Shown piece after piece: positions 48,967 through 60,443 of a stretch of DNA of 64,000 bases. The notes beneath the pieces were generated by a model. The model was not told the origin of the DNA. It did no database searches and saw nothing but the letters and a program-made list of their open reading frames with translations. Positions within the stretch are counted from its first letter, which is position 1; every line of letters begins with the position of its first letter. Source of the DNA: Fratercula arctica (Eukaryota > Chordata > Aves > Charadriiformes > Alcidae). A program made the position numbers and the translations under genes. The stretch lies in contig CANTUZ010000008.1 in NCBI GenBank assembly GCA_947846985.1, positions 41,434,817 through 41,498,816 of the forward strand, written 5' to 3'.

Positions 48967-50104
48967 CTGCAGTATCCTTCTCCAGGCTAACTCCAAGTTG
49001 CTCACTCTAAGCAAGCCCTACATCATGAAAATTGCATTAAAAAGGCAAGACTGAGCTGACAAGCTAAATTCGGGGCAACGGGAGCTTTTCCACTGACCTT
49101 TTGCCAGCGATGAAGCCGGCACGAGAAGCGAGATAAAACACACTTGCAGCTCTCAACCAGCCCAGCAGGATGGGGATCTCCTGGTGGCCCCATGGCACCT
49201 TCTGGCTCTCCCCATGCAGAGACGTTTCACATCATCCAGGCCTTGCTCGGGCAACCCCAAGCATCTGCTGCTTTGGCGTCTAACGAGTGCAGGGGTCCCC
49301 GCTCAAGTTCCCTAAATCATGACCTGGCTCCCCGTGAGACAGACTGATTTAATCCTCGCTGCTTTGCACCGCGGTTAGAAAATTACTGGTAGCTCGTTAT
49401 CCGTCTTAATCAGGATCAGCAAACAAATGAGGGACAGGGAGACATCCAGAAGGGAATACACCGCATTACTCCTCCTTATTGATAGCACAGTTACTTAATT
49501 TGATGTGGAGACATAACTTCAGGCATCACTAAATACTGGAGCAGGAACGTTGCGGTGCAAGGAAGATCTATGGGTGCAATTTAAAAGCAGTCTGTTTAGG
49601 AGCGGTGACGTCTCCCAGCGCCGATACAGATCTGAGCTGTGCGGACAGACGCGAGATTATCCCACAGCAAGTTAAACACAGACAGCGGCTCTCCGACAGT
49701 TAAAAAGCACCAGCTGAAAACTGCAGCCCCGCTGCCCTCTTCCTCTGCTGCGCTCCTGGGAGGAGCGTGAGGGTGGGGGACCGAGCCCCAGGCTGATGGT
49801 CACCCCCAACCCGCCCATCCCCGGGCGGTGCCGGTGTTTGCTTTCCAACACACAGCACTGCCCGCGCCGGGGCGGCAGCAAAGCTCTAGGTTAGACATTT
49901 GCGGGGAAGGCGGCATGGAGACGATGGAGAGAAACGCGTGTTCGGCACAGGTGTCTGCAGAAAATGGATCAGCCACAAGCGGTGCCAGTGACCGACAGCC
50001 GATGTTGGTGCCAGCAGGTACAAGGGGATGGCAAACCAGGCAGTGTCCAGGGTTAAAACCCAGAAGGAGCTGAACGTTTCCTCCAGCAGGAATATTTTTG
50101 CTCT

Positions 50105-50438
50105 CTACAGCTTCCTGAAAGGAGGGGGTAGCTGGGGAGGGGGTCAGTCTCTTCTCCCAAGGAACAGGCGATGGGACAAGAGGAAACAGCCTCCAGTTGC
50201 ACCAGGAGAGGGTTAGACTGGATATTGGGAACAATTTCTACACTGAAAGGGTTGTCAAGCCTTGGGACAGGCTGCCCAGGGCAGTGGTTGAGGCACCATC
50301 CCTGGAGGTGTTTAAAAGCCGGGCAGACACAGTGCTTAGAGATATGGGTTAGTGATGGGTTTGTCAGAGTCAGGTCGATGGTTGGACTCGATGATCTGAA
50401 AGGTCCCTTCCGACCTGGGCAATTCTGTGATTCTACGA
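50105..50438 (+). mobile_element. CR1 LINE 3' fragment, different subfamily
   Basis: The segments cagcttcctgaaaggagg, ggttagactggatattggg, cactgaaagggttgtcaagc and the end tggttggactcgatgatctg, then aattctgtgattctacgaga, mark a CR1 subfamily distinct from the copies at 7.8 and 37.7 kb. Sense orientation, 5'-truncated. Confidence 0.92.
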
Positions 50439-53284
50439 GATACGGTAATAAAGTACCAGGAGTCTCAGCCGTGAGAATTAATCTTTTCAATCAGTTTTTA
50501 ACAATCCAAGACTAGTGCAGATAATCTAATAAAACTGATCTGGATACGCTAAAGAAAACAGGGCAAGTGGTACGTTTCCCACTGCTTTAGATTATGGGTA
50601 TTTGCCTCATCATCTGGGCTCTTCCCCGAGGCCGGTGCATCCAGCCTCTGTGTTTCCGATCCCAAGTGCACCGAAACCACGGCTGGGAGCACATCTGAGG
50701 GCACTCAAACTCCTTCCAAAACCTCTGCCCCTGATTTCCCTATTTTACCGGGTTTCTAACCCAGTGGGGGGTTATGGCCTGTTGACGAGCAGGGTTAGGC
50801 ATTGCTGCGGTGCAAATCAACAGCTAATATCAAATTCATAATAATTAACCTGCTCTGCTGATTGAATAATACACCTGGACTACGGACCCAGCCTTAAATA
50901 TAGGGTTTCCCACCCCACCTTTTAATATAAAATGCAGGTTGGCATTTTCAAAGTCACCTATGGGATCTGCGCATCAAATTCCTCTTCATTTTAAAAGGAA
51001 CTACGTGTGCAAATACCTTCACCAGCACTGAAAAGTTTAGTTCATGGTAAAAACAAGGTGCTCAGCACTGCGCAGGCAGAGACTGCGCATACAAAACAGC
51101 TTTTCTCCATCAGATTTTCACTGTGTACGTTCAAGGTTGAAGCAAGAAAACAGCAACAGCTCAACGACAGCAATAACCATCTATTCCAGTGAGAAATGCA
51201 CGTTTCAACATTTACCTGACCAAATGAAAAGGATTAGCTCTTAAAAATTTCTCTGCAGACAGCATAAAGCTTTGGGAGAATACCATAGATTTTTTTAAAA
51301 AATATAGGTAGATTTTAATTGCAGGCGATGAAATCTACTCCTAGGTCGTTATAACCTCTCAGGTAGGTAATAGGCTTTTAAAAACTTGTCTAAATAGATA
51401 TTTCCCAAAATGAACTCCAACAGCGCTGAAGGTACATTAATTCTTTTAATGGTTCAAACATGGCAAATAAGGGTGGGTTTCTTTTTCGGAGCTGGTATAA
51501 AATAGATTCATTTAAAAGAAATCAATTAATAAAACTACCATTAAAATACTGCATCGGCTGGCATTGTTACCGAAAAAATCAACAGCCAAAAGGAGGAAAA
51601 GTTGGACCTCCTGGAAACTAAACCTTTAAGTGAAGAAATATATACCCGCAGGGCGCAACATCCCGCTGCATTTCCGCTGCCCTCACCTTGCCAGCTCGGG
51701 TCCCACAGGGCAGGCTAGGTCCGGGCGACCGTGCCCTTGCAGCCGCTATTTCCCAGCTCACCCGAGAAACGAACTGGGATGTCAAGCGGTAAAATCCGCC
51801 ACTGACTTGGCTGGACGTTGATCCTGCCCACTGCGACGGTGTTGGGGCATCTCCCAAGGCACCGTCCCCGGGAGCAGCAGCTCCATCAGGCAGTAACGGC
51901 CCTGCGCCCACGCGGACGTGAGGGGAAACCCTCGTCCAGGGAACCAAGTGGCCAAACAGCCCTCGACTGCCAAAGTACCAGGTGTTTGCCCTCTGCCCGG
52001 GTATCTCCATTCAAAGGCGAAGGTTAACAACAAAAGAATAACAACTAGGACTTTTTCTCTGGGTCGTTTGAGCTTTTAGCCAACTTACTCACCTCTCGGT
52101 TGCACTCGGTGTGAAAATTTAATGATTTTTATGGCCCATTTTAACATTTTTATGTCTTTTTCCTTCGGAAAAAAAATCCCACATTTGGTGTAAGAATTAA
52201 AACAGTATTTTATTCTTAACTGCAATCACCGATGATGTATGGAAGAGAGCTGGCTGCACGTCAACTCAATATAAAGCCAGAATTGAATCTAACTTGGTCA
52301 CTACAGCTGTGTACGATGTTTTATGGGGTGAGGTTTTTTTCCACATCAGTCATAAATGAAGTGGGAACTGTGACTGTGCTAATTTTGTATAAAACAGGAG
52401 GGAAAAAATGCAAAAGGCGGGGGGGGGGGAGGGTTAGAAGAACCAGGATTACTACACATTTGTAGTCGTGCATTTAGATGTGTAGTCTACTGAAAACCCA
52501 ACCCAAGCCATCGTTGGATAATGACACTACAGTGGATGACGCACGATGACAGTGGCACCACCACGCACAGTGCTCGCCGCAATGGTCGCCCGTCGGTACG
52601 AGCAAACCTCTGCCGAAGGGCGGAAGGGTTTCTTAAACTGCAGGAACCCACACGCTCAGGAGGAACCTTCAGCTCCCGTCTGAAAACCAGAGCTTCATCG
52701 CAGCCCCGACGGCTGTGGGAACGTGTCAATTGGTAGAAAAACGCCTTTGTGCCTTTCCACCAGCCTGAGATGAAACGTGACGCTTTGAGACCATTAGCAA
52801 CGGTCCCATTTTTTTTTTTTCTTTCCCACCTGGCGACAGTTTTTTCTGATGAAGGTTTTGAACATGGGGTCGTGTTAGAAATGGAGCTTCAAAGCAAAAA
52901 CTTTTCATGTAAGAAGAGAGCTGCTGCTGAAACCCCTTCTTTCTGCTCCTGGCTTGTGTTTGAGTTGGGTTTTCTGCTGCCGGTTTTGAGCAGAACCCAA
53001 TTTTCGTATTTGCGTGACACAGCAAGGCCGTCTCCTGCTGCCTTCTCCACCCTTCCCACCCTCCTGGCCTCCACAATGACGGACACAGAAATGACTGGTC
53101 ACGGGTGGGTAAGACCCAAGCGAAAGGTGGATTTAACGGACACGTACGTGTATAAAAGCTAAAAGTCTAAGTCAGTCACCAAAGGTTCCCTTTCCAGTCG
53201 AGGGATGGACTCTTCTGGAGGATGCTTAACAGAGCCAAGCGGCATCGTCCCTTGGGTTTGCCTTTTTTTTTGCTAAATATAAAA

Positions 53285-53316
53285 TTTGCTTATATATAAA
53301 TTTGCTTATATATAAA
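53285..53316. repeat. 16-bp AT-rich tandem pair
   Basis: The unit tttgcttatatataaa occurs twice exactly, followed by a degenerate third part (ttataaatttgctaaatata). Confidence 0.9.
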
Positions 53317-54224
53317 TTATAAATTTGCTAAATATAATCCCACCCCAACCTACCAGTCAGGCTGCTCCCATTTCCACGCCAAGCTGTACGAACACTTGAG
53401 TACCCAGAGAAAGGGAAAAACCACGATGGCAGAAACCATAATTTCTTAATTTGTTTGGGGAAGTTAATTACCTGCCCGGGACACGGCAAACACCTCCCCT
53501 CCGGCCCCACCTGCCGCCCTGGAATCTGCAGCTCCTGCCACCAGAGGAGGCAGGGGAAGGGTCAGGGCAGGACGGAGGGACCTCGGGGACACACGGGGAG
53601 AGACAACCCCGGCAAGGACAGGCACACCTTGGTCTGACGGACGGAGGAGACGCAGGGGTTGGTGCTTCTGGAACAAACAGGCCCCAAAACCTTCAGGACC
53701 TGCCCTGATTTTTCCAATAGCTGCAGAGCGCAGCTTTAATCCACTTTTTGTCCCCAGGTTTCGCTCTTCCGAGGGCCCATTATGATACCTGAATTTAATG
53801 GTATCCATGGCATTTCCACAATGCTTTCTGATGGTGCCGTGCAAAGAGTCAGGTTGCTAATAAAAATAAAATGAGTGGTGCTGGTTTTGCATGTGAATAG
53901 TTGCATTTAACGAAACCATCAAATGGAAAAGGATCGTCTTTTCCTTTGCCAATAATTCTGGGTGCCACTACAAAATGCATTACCACAATCTGTGTGGGCT
54001 TTTATACTCCAGCAGATGCCATGTGATACGATGCTGATGTGCCAGGACAGGATAGCTGTGTTGCGCTGTAAGGTAGCGACTCGGAATGATGAAAGGCTGG
54101 GGAAAATTTATAGTGGATAGATGTGGTTCTGCATCCCTCCCCCCTAAATTTTCCAAATGCTTCGTTACCCCTCATTCTGCCAGTCTGTTTTTATTACTTA
54201 ATTACTGGATAAAACTATTATTCA

Positions 54225-54372
54225 CTGTCTGGTCTCGGTGGCACCACAGTATCTGAATGGCTCACAACCGAGAACCTGTTAATCATCACAGCATCCCCAC
54301 GGGGCTGGGAAGTGCCCGGGGGAAACTGAGGCACGGTGGCAGTGCCCTGCTCGAGGGGCCGTGGGTTATTAA
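54225..54372 (+). mobile_element. Ancient CORE-SINE/MIR-like relic
   Basis: The segments gttaatcatcacagcatccc and gggaaactgaggcacgg, followed by a gtgccctgctcgaggg-type block, match in order the MIR core (ttaatcctcacaac...; ggaaactgaggcacagag; ttgcccaaggtc). Divergence is high, as expected for an amniote-age element. Confidence 0.6.
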
Positions 54373-54637
54373 ACCAAACCCACAGCAGAAGCACCAAGCG
54401 CTGTGCTGACCTGATGTGCAGCCCTTACATTTTCCTCTCTTCCTGGGGGGGCTGCAAGCTTTGGTGCTTGGTCACGGGGGCTTTTGTAGCGGTGCTGAGA
54501 CATGGGGCGATGGTGCTGCTTGGCCAGGTGGAGGTGGGGAGGGCGGGCAGCTTCGGGGACCCCCCACCCCCGTTCCACCTCCTGTAGACAGACAGAGCCC
54601 AAAAAACCAATAGAGTCATCCCACTAATGTGTAGTTC

Positions 54638-54799
54638 TGGGTTTACTGGGGGGATTAAACTGGTCGTCGGCTCCTCTCCCTGTATTTGCGGTACGGGGCG
54701 CAGCACTCGCTGCGTGACTGGGTTTACTGGGGGGATTAAACTGGTCGTCGGCTCCTCTCCCTGTATTTGCGGTACGGGGCGCAGCACTCGCTGCGTGAC
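54638..54799 (+). repeat. Exact 81-bp tandem duplication
   Basis: Units 54638-54718 and 54719-54799 are identical base for base and abut exactly. Each begins tgggtttactggggggatta and ends cactcgctgcgtgac. Because 81 is a multiple of three, the reading frames across it repeat as 27-residue blocks, which creates repetitive-looking but unsupported open frames on both strands. Confidence 0.97.
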
Positions 54800-57282
54800 G
54801 GGGACAGCCCAGGCCGCCCCAGGCAGCAGCCCCCGCTGAGGGCAACGCTCAGGTCACTCTCGGCCCTTCTGCAGACAGCGCTTTGGAACAAAACTCACAG
54901 GAACGCGACAGGTTTGAGGCTGCAAACTGTCCTCAAATGTGACTGGAATCGGTTCGGACCTTATCGGCAGGGGGAAGGGACTGCAGGACGGAGCAGCAAA
55001 GTGATGGACATCAAATTCCCAATGAAACGCCCCATTTCTGACTGTTTCCACGCTCTTTGCCAAGTATTCCCTGCCTCCTTTTTCCTGCGTTCATTTTGTC
55101 CTTTAGAATTTTTTTTTTAAAACCAGGAGGGGGATTTAGACATTAGAACAGCTACTGACCTGATACAAGTTAATGATTTTATAAAACGCCTAAAAAATGC
55201 TTTACTTTAAAAGATTGATGTTTCCTATTGTATTTTTTCAATGCCAATTAATTAGTTAATTCATTAGCAATGTAACACTAGAATAGTCTTTGAAAATCCG
55301 GTGCTTTGTGTAGATGCCTTTAATTATGGATAATTAAATACTGTGGAAGGACCTGATTATACCTCTGAGCGTTTTCTAATCTGGAAAATGAAACACGCTC
55401 TCGTACTCCTGAATGCCTGTAACAAAAGCTGAGCTCACCAACTACACGCGGGGGAAAAAAAAAGATGGAAAAAAACCAAAATGCACCTTAAAATCCAGCC
55501 CAGCCCAAACCACCACGAGTGAAGGAGGGCAGAAATCCCCGGGGAAGCTGGAGGGCTTTGTGCACACCTTCCCGGGCTGGCTTCCCCGCACGGGGCTGTA
55601 CCCGCTCCCCGCCGCGTCGGGGACACGAGCAGGAGCCCAACACGGAGCTGCTGCAGCCGGCGAGCAACGGTGGGCTCAGGGCAGGCGGGTGTCTGGGAAC
55701 AGATTTCCAGATGGTCCTTTGTACGTACGGCTGCGGCAGCCAGAACTGCTCAAAAGAGCAAAGCGCTCTCTAAATGAAATCGGGGCTGACCTTGGAAGAT
55801 GAAAACTCGCCAGTGCCAGAAGTTACTCTATTAGTTTGGCTTTGCATTCATTCCCCTTCCTCGGTTGTGGGGTTTTTTTTCCCCCCCCTCTTTTTCTCCT
55901 CTTTATTCCTCCGCAGCGAGAAAGTCAGCATCCAGAGGGCTACAATAACCAGCATCGCTGTCTGAGAAAGGGTTTTAATCTCAGAAGAAAGCCTGGGAAA
56001 TGTTTGTTTTGAAGGCGGCATCGCCCCAGCGCTTTCGAGACAGATCCCCCCCCCCCGCCTACCACAGCGGAGGTCTTGCAGTAGGACCCAAGGAGGTTTA
56101 TTTTTGTCTCTTTCTGTACTCGCAGGAAAAAAGCGGGGGGAAAGGAGGGGCACCGATATCTAAATAAAGCCAATTTGTGCTGTCACACCGGGCACCCTCG
56201 CTGCATACGCCCTCCCTTCCTCCTCCCCTCAGCATCTTCTTACACCACGGCCAATTCCTCCCAGCACCCCTGTCCCTCCTGCGCCCTCCGCAGCCCATTG
56301 CCTCCTGCCTTAATTAAAAGCCACCAATTAGGATGCTGAGTGATAAAACGAGGCCGGGGGCTTTCCGTTGCTAGCGGCCAGCCCTGCTCGGCTGGCGGGG
56401 AGCTGACTCCTGCCGCCGGGCAGCCAAAGGCGACCCAGCTCCCTAAGGAACGGCAGGTGATCCGTGTGCGAGCACATATGCTCAGAACGGGGTCATTAAG
56501 CACCGCATCGCAGAGCAAGCCACCAGCCAGCGAGACTAAATACTTACAAAAAGCACAGGCCAGGGCTTGGTCAACCTCCAGCGGATGCTTTCGAGAACAA
56601 ACAGCATCTATTTATACCCCCCAGACCTCTTATTTTGCATCCTTCTTCCCCGGGCCACGAAGTGATTGCCAAACCCAGTGAAAAAACTCTTGCCGTCTTT
56701 ATCGAAGGTATTTCTCAGCTGGAAAATTTGGGGTGAAAAATCAAGGCGGGTCCTGTGAAACCTCAAGGGCAGGATGACACGAGGGTGACACAAAAACGGG
56801 CTTCGCACTGGCATCGATTGATCGGGAGCACCAGAAAGAGGGGAAAAAAAAATGTTGCCCCTAGCGCACAGGCCTCCCGTCCGTGTTGAGGAGCCGAAGT
56901 ATCAACAGCGACTTTGTGGCTGCTGATGTCCCAGCGTGGGGTGCTCCTCCGCCCTGGAGATGCCCTCCTGGGCTGCACTGCCCAAAGCCTCAGCGGAGGC
57001 AGCTGATTTCAGCTGAGAAATGCAGACATTCATCGACCGCGGGGTGAAATGCACAACTAGACACTTCCAGCCTCCCGGCCGTGTTATGGGCACTGCCCGG
57101 GGACGCGGTGCCTGCAGTCGTTTGTCAGGATTGCCCTGACCTGCCGCCCCCCCCAAAAGGCTCCCTCCGGCAGCGGAGGGGTCAAGACTCGCCGCCACCC
57201 CCACGCAAAGAGGTGCCCTCCTCCCAGTGCGATGCTGGGGGGCAACGCTGAAAGATGGGGTGCAGCAGACCCACCCCCCTCA

Positions 57283-57295
57283 CCCCCCCCCCCCC
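57283..57295. repeat. Poly-C run
   Basis: A C homopolymer with further C-runs nearby at about 56047-56056 and 57513-57524. Confidence 0.9.
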
Positions 57296-57583
57296 GCCAA
57301 AGCCAGCAATAACGCCTCATTCAAAGGTGTCATTACTAAAAGGACATTAAAAGGTGCCATGGCTGCAAGCACTGCCAGACTCACTGCCGCCTTGACCCCA
57401 CCAGTTGTGAAAGTTTTCGACATAAAGAGCTTATGTGGAGAGTCATTTAATTTTTTTCCCCCCAGCAGACTAGTGGAAAACAGAACGCCAGTGATGTGTA
57501 GCCCATTTACTGCCCCCCCCCCCCGCCTATTAATACATACAGTGATGGAGAACCATTGGGTTGGTTCCATTGGGAGAACCATG

Positions 57584-57619
57584 GTTTTGTGGGGAATAGG
57601 ACTCTATTCCCCACAAAAC
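57584..57619. repeat. Perfect 16-bp inverted repeat with a 4-base loop
   Basis: gttttgtggggaatag, the loop gact, and ctattccccacaaaac pair at all 16 positions. The flanks do not extend the pairing. Such short perfect hairpins can arise by template switching during replication. Confidence 0.95.
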
Positions 57620-58463
57620 TGAAATTCAACCAGCACAGGCGGTACCTGATCTACTGCAGAATTCCCTGCGCACATGTTTTTGTCTGCCTAGTGCCTGGTA
57701 AGCCCGCTCCTCAGTCGGGAGGACAAAATGCACCCGTTTCCTTGCTGCACCTTGAGCATCACCTTCACATCCAGCAAATCCGATTCCAACACGGAAAAGC
57801 TTTCACACACCGCTTCGGAACCCCGGTGCATCCGTGGGGCTGGGCATTGGCTGTCCTGGCCACTCCGCAGTGACTATCAGCATCCCGCAGGAACCTGCCA
57901 AGCGCGGCCACCGCCGCTGCTCCCAATTAGCCAGCGCTCGCCTCTAATCCCGTCACTGGCTACAGGTAGTCGCGGCACGTTGTTTAAGCTGCGGTTAAGA
58001 GAGGAGGGTTTTGTTTGATCACTCGTGAACCGAAGGAGGGAGCGCGCAGGCGGCTCTCCCCTGAGACGGAGAAAGCAAACAGGGGAGAAGGGGCAACGCG
58101 AACCGCAAAAAACACGATTACATGCATCAGAGGAGAAAGGAAGGTCCTGGTTCTGTTGCTGGGGGCTTATAATCCCTCCCTCTGAGGCTGTTCCCCTTCC
58201 ATCACCACTCCTTGAGCCTTTAGGTCCACAGATCTAAGTTAGGCTAAATCCGTAAAGAAAAGTAAACACCTTTGTTTCACTGGTTGTCCCACCTGGGAAA
58301 CCCAAGCGACCATTTGGGCAGGGAAGTCCTTCAAATACGGGTGAAACTGTTCAAGAAGGGGCTCTAGGAGGTTCACACCGAGCACCCCGAGAGCTGAACC
58401 CAGCTCAGCCCCCTCTGTGTCTCTCAGGCCAAAACTCGGATTGTAGCAAGGTATTTTTTGGCC

Positions 58464-58486
58464 AAAAAAAAAAAAAAAAAAAAAAA
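58464..58486. repeat. Poly-A run (23 A)
   Basis: A simple A homopolymer. No retroposon body was recognised beside it. Confidence 0.95.
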
Positions 58487-60384
58487 GGCAGCAAACGGAA
58501 GGAGGCAGAGCAGCAATGTGGCGGGATGTGTGCAGACCTCCTAGCCCAGACAAGCACGATCCCTTCCCGGATAAACAGCTTCATTGAGCTGTTACAACAA
58601 ATGAGCGAGATGGCCGGACCCGCAGCTGCTGAGAACGCGCGGGTGTTTCCCCAGGCCCGTTCACACCAGTCTCGGGAACTGGACCACAGCGCATCTGCTC
58701 CCCTGGGGGGCACGAGCGCAGCCGAGCAAACCTGTGCAAAACGCAGCCAATACATCTAACTGTTGCTCTTGTGGACAGGTTTCCATTTTTAATCACCGTT
58801 TTCCACATCCTTAATAATTACCGCTTGATATTTCCTGTAGTACGTTTCCTTTTTTTGTTTGACACGGCTTGAAAAGGACCCAAACCCTCTCTCTGGCCGC
58901 TTGCCCTGTAGCACCAGAGCCTCACGCACATCGACGGTGGCACATCATACAAAAGCCAGCCAAATTCATTCATGACTAGCTGGCAGCCACTGCCCCGCTC
59001 CGCAACCCAACGGGCAGGTCTGCGACTGCCGTGCCCTCGGGAAGGGGCCGGTGGCCACACCGCCCGGGCAACTCCGGCCTCTGCTTGCTGGGAGATGAAG
59101 GATGACGCATCGGCTGCCGCCGAGGACCCGGTTCAGATGAATAATCCTCATGCAGAAGGAGTCCCTTGGACGTCAGCGGTGGCTGCGATGAGTCAGAGAT
59201 CAGAGAACGAGGTTTTTCTGGAAGGAACACCCGGCGTCGGCTCGGCCATCAGGAAACCAGAGCCTCTGGCGCGCGCGGGGCTGGCTGGGCACCCAAGGGC
59301 TGCTGCCGGCTGCTCCCCAGCCTCTGCTCTGACACAGCCCGAGGAGCTGATGGGACATTAGTCACTCCCTGGTTTTTGTCACTGTTTCCGTATGCGGTGA
59401 GAGCTGAGAGGGGATGGCACGAAAGCACGCTGGTATTCCAGCTCACGAGCCAGAAACCAGGCAAATGCACTGACCCGAGCTAATGAGACTCAGGAGGATG
59501 GAAGCAAAATCGAAGGAGGGCTCTTCCGCTCGCGCCTCCTGACATTTCCCATGAGTTTCCATCAGACCAGAAAGTGCAATTCCAGGTGCTGGTTTGCAAA
59601 TAGCAAAGCCTGCATGCCCGATCCTGCAAGGTGTGGAGGGCTTCCCGAGACGCACCGGCTGCCACAGCCCCTCTCCAGGCGTGGAAGGTGGTGGCCCCAA
59701 AGGCATCTCATCCCAGAGAGTATTTGAATCCCATCCTGGACATGAGCACTTATCCAGGTGAGGGTGGGAGCGGAGCCGGGAGCACACTTCCCATGGCAGT
59801 CGGAGCTATTTCTGTTTTTCCTCTCCCACTCAAACAGGGAGAGAAAGTCAAAGCTGCAACCACTTTTTGGTTTTAATAAAAATGAGAGCAGGTTGTCTGA
59901 AATCATTCACTGGGCAAAAAGCCCTTTCATTTCTGTCTCCCCTGTTTGAAATGTTCCAAATTATAAAATAAAGATCCATATCCAAAACCATGTCACCTCC
60001 TCCACCCTCCCAGATTTGAGTCAGTTCATTTTGAAAGCATTAAAATGGGGCATTTGATCATTTCAAGGTTTTTTTCCCCCGACCTTTCTTAACGTACAAA
60101 CAGCAAATTTGCTGTAATTGGCCTTTTTCCCAGAGAAGTTTCAGTGAGTCAGCATTTTCTGACCAACGCATTCCTGGCTTCTTCAAATACACTCCACTGG
60201 CTGCAGTGAAAAAAAAAAAGCCCTGAGCTTTGAAAGGTCGGGGAGAACTTTGTGTGCTCGTCTTCACGCAGGCACATTTCTCCCAGCAGATCCCGGTGCA
60301 GGACCGCAGTGCTCTTCTTTTTGGGACATCAGCTCCCGCTCCATTTATTTTCACAAACGTGAGCTTTTTAACTGGGACAAAAAC

Positions 60385-60443
60385 GCGGCTTAGCTGATGT
60401 AAAACGAGTTATACCGGTTTACATCAGTTGTGGGACTGGTCCA
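60385..60443. repeat. Old palindromic repeat, member 1
   Basis: The arms gctgatgtaaaac (60393-60405) and gtttacatcagt (60417-60428) are inverted copies, followed by tgtgggactggtcc. The pattern resembles an ancient palindromic interspersed repeat whose ends read like gtttacaccagctgaggatctgg, which I recall from reptile and bird genomes. Confidence 0.5.

Noticed and set aside
54627..54839. Repetitive small protein with 27-residue repeats
   Set aside because: Explained by the exact 81-bp tandem DNA duplication. There is no start context, splice support or known family.
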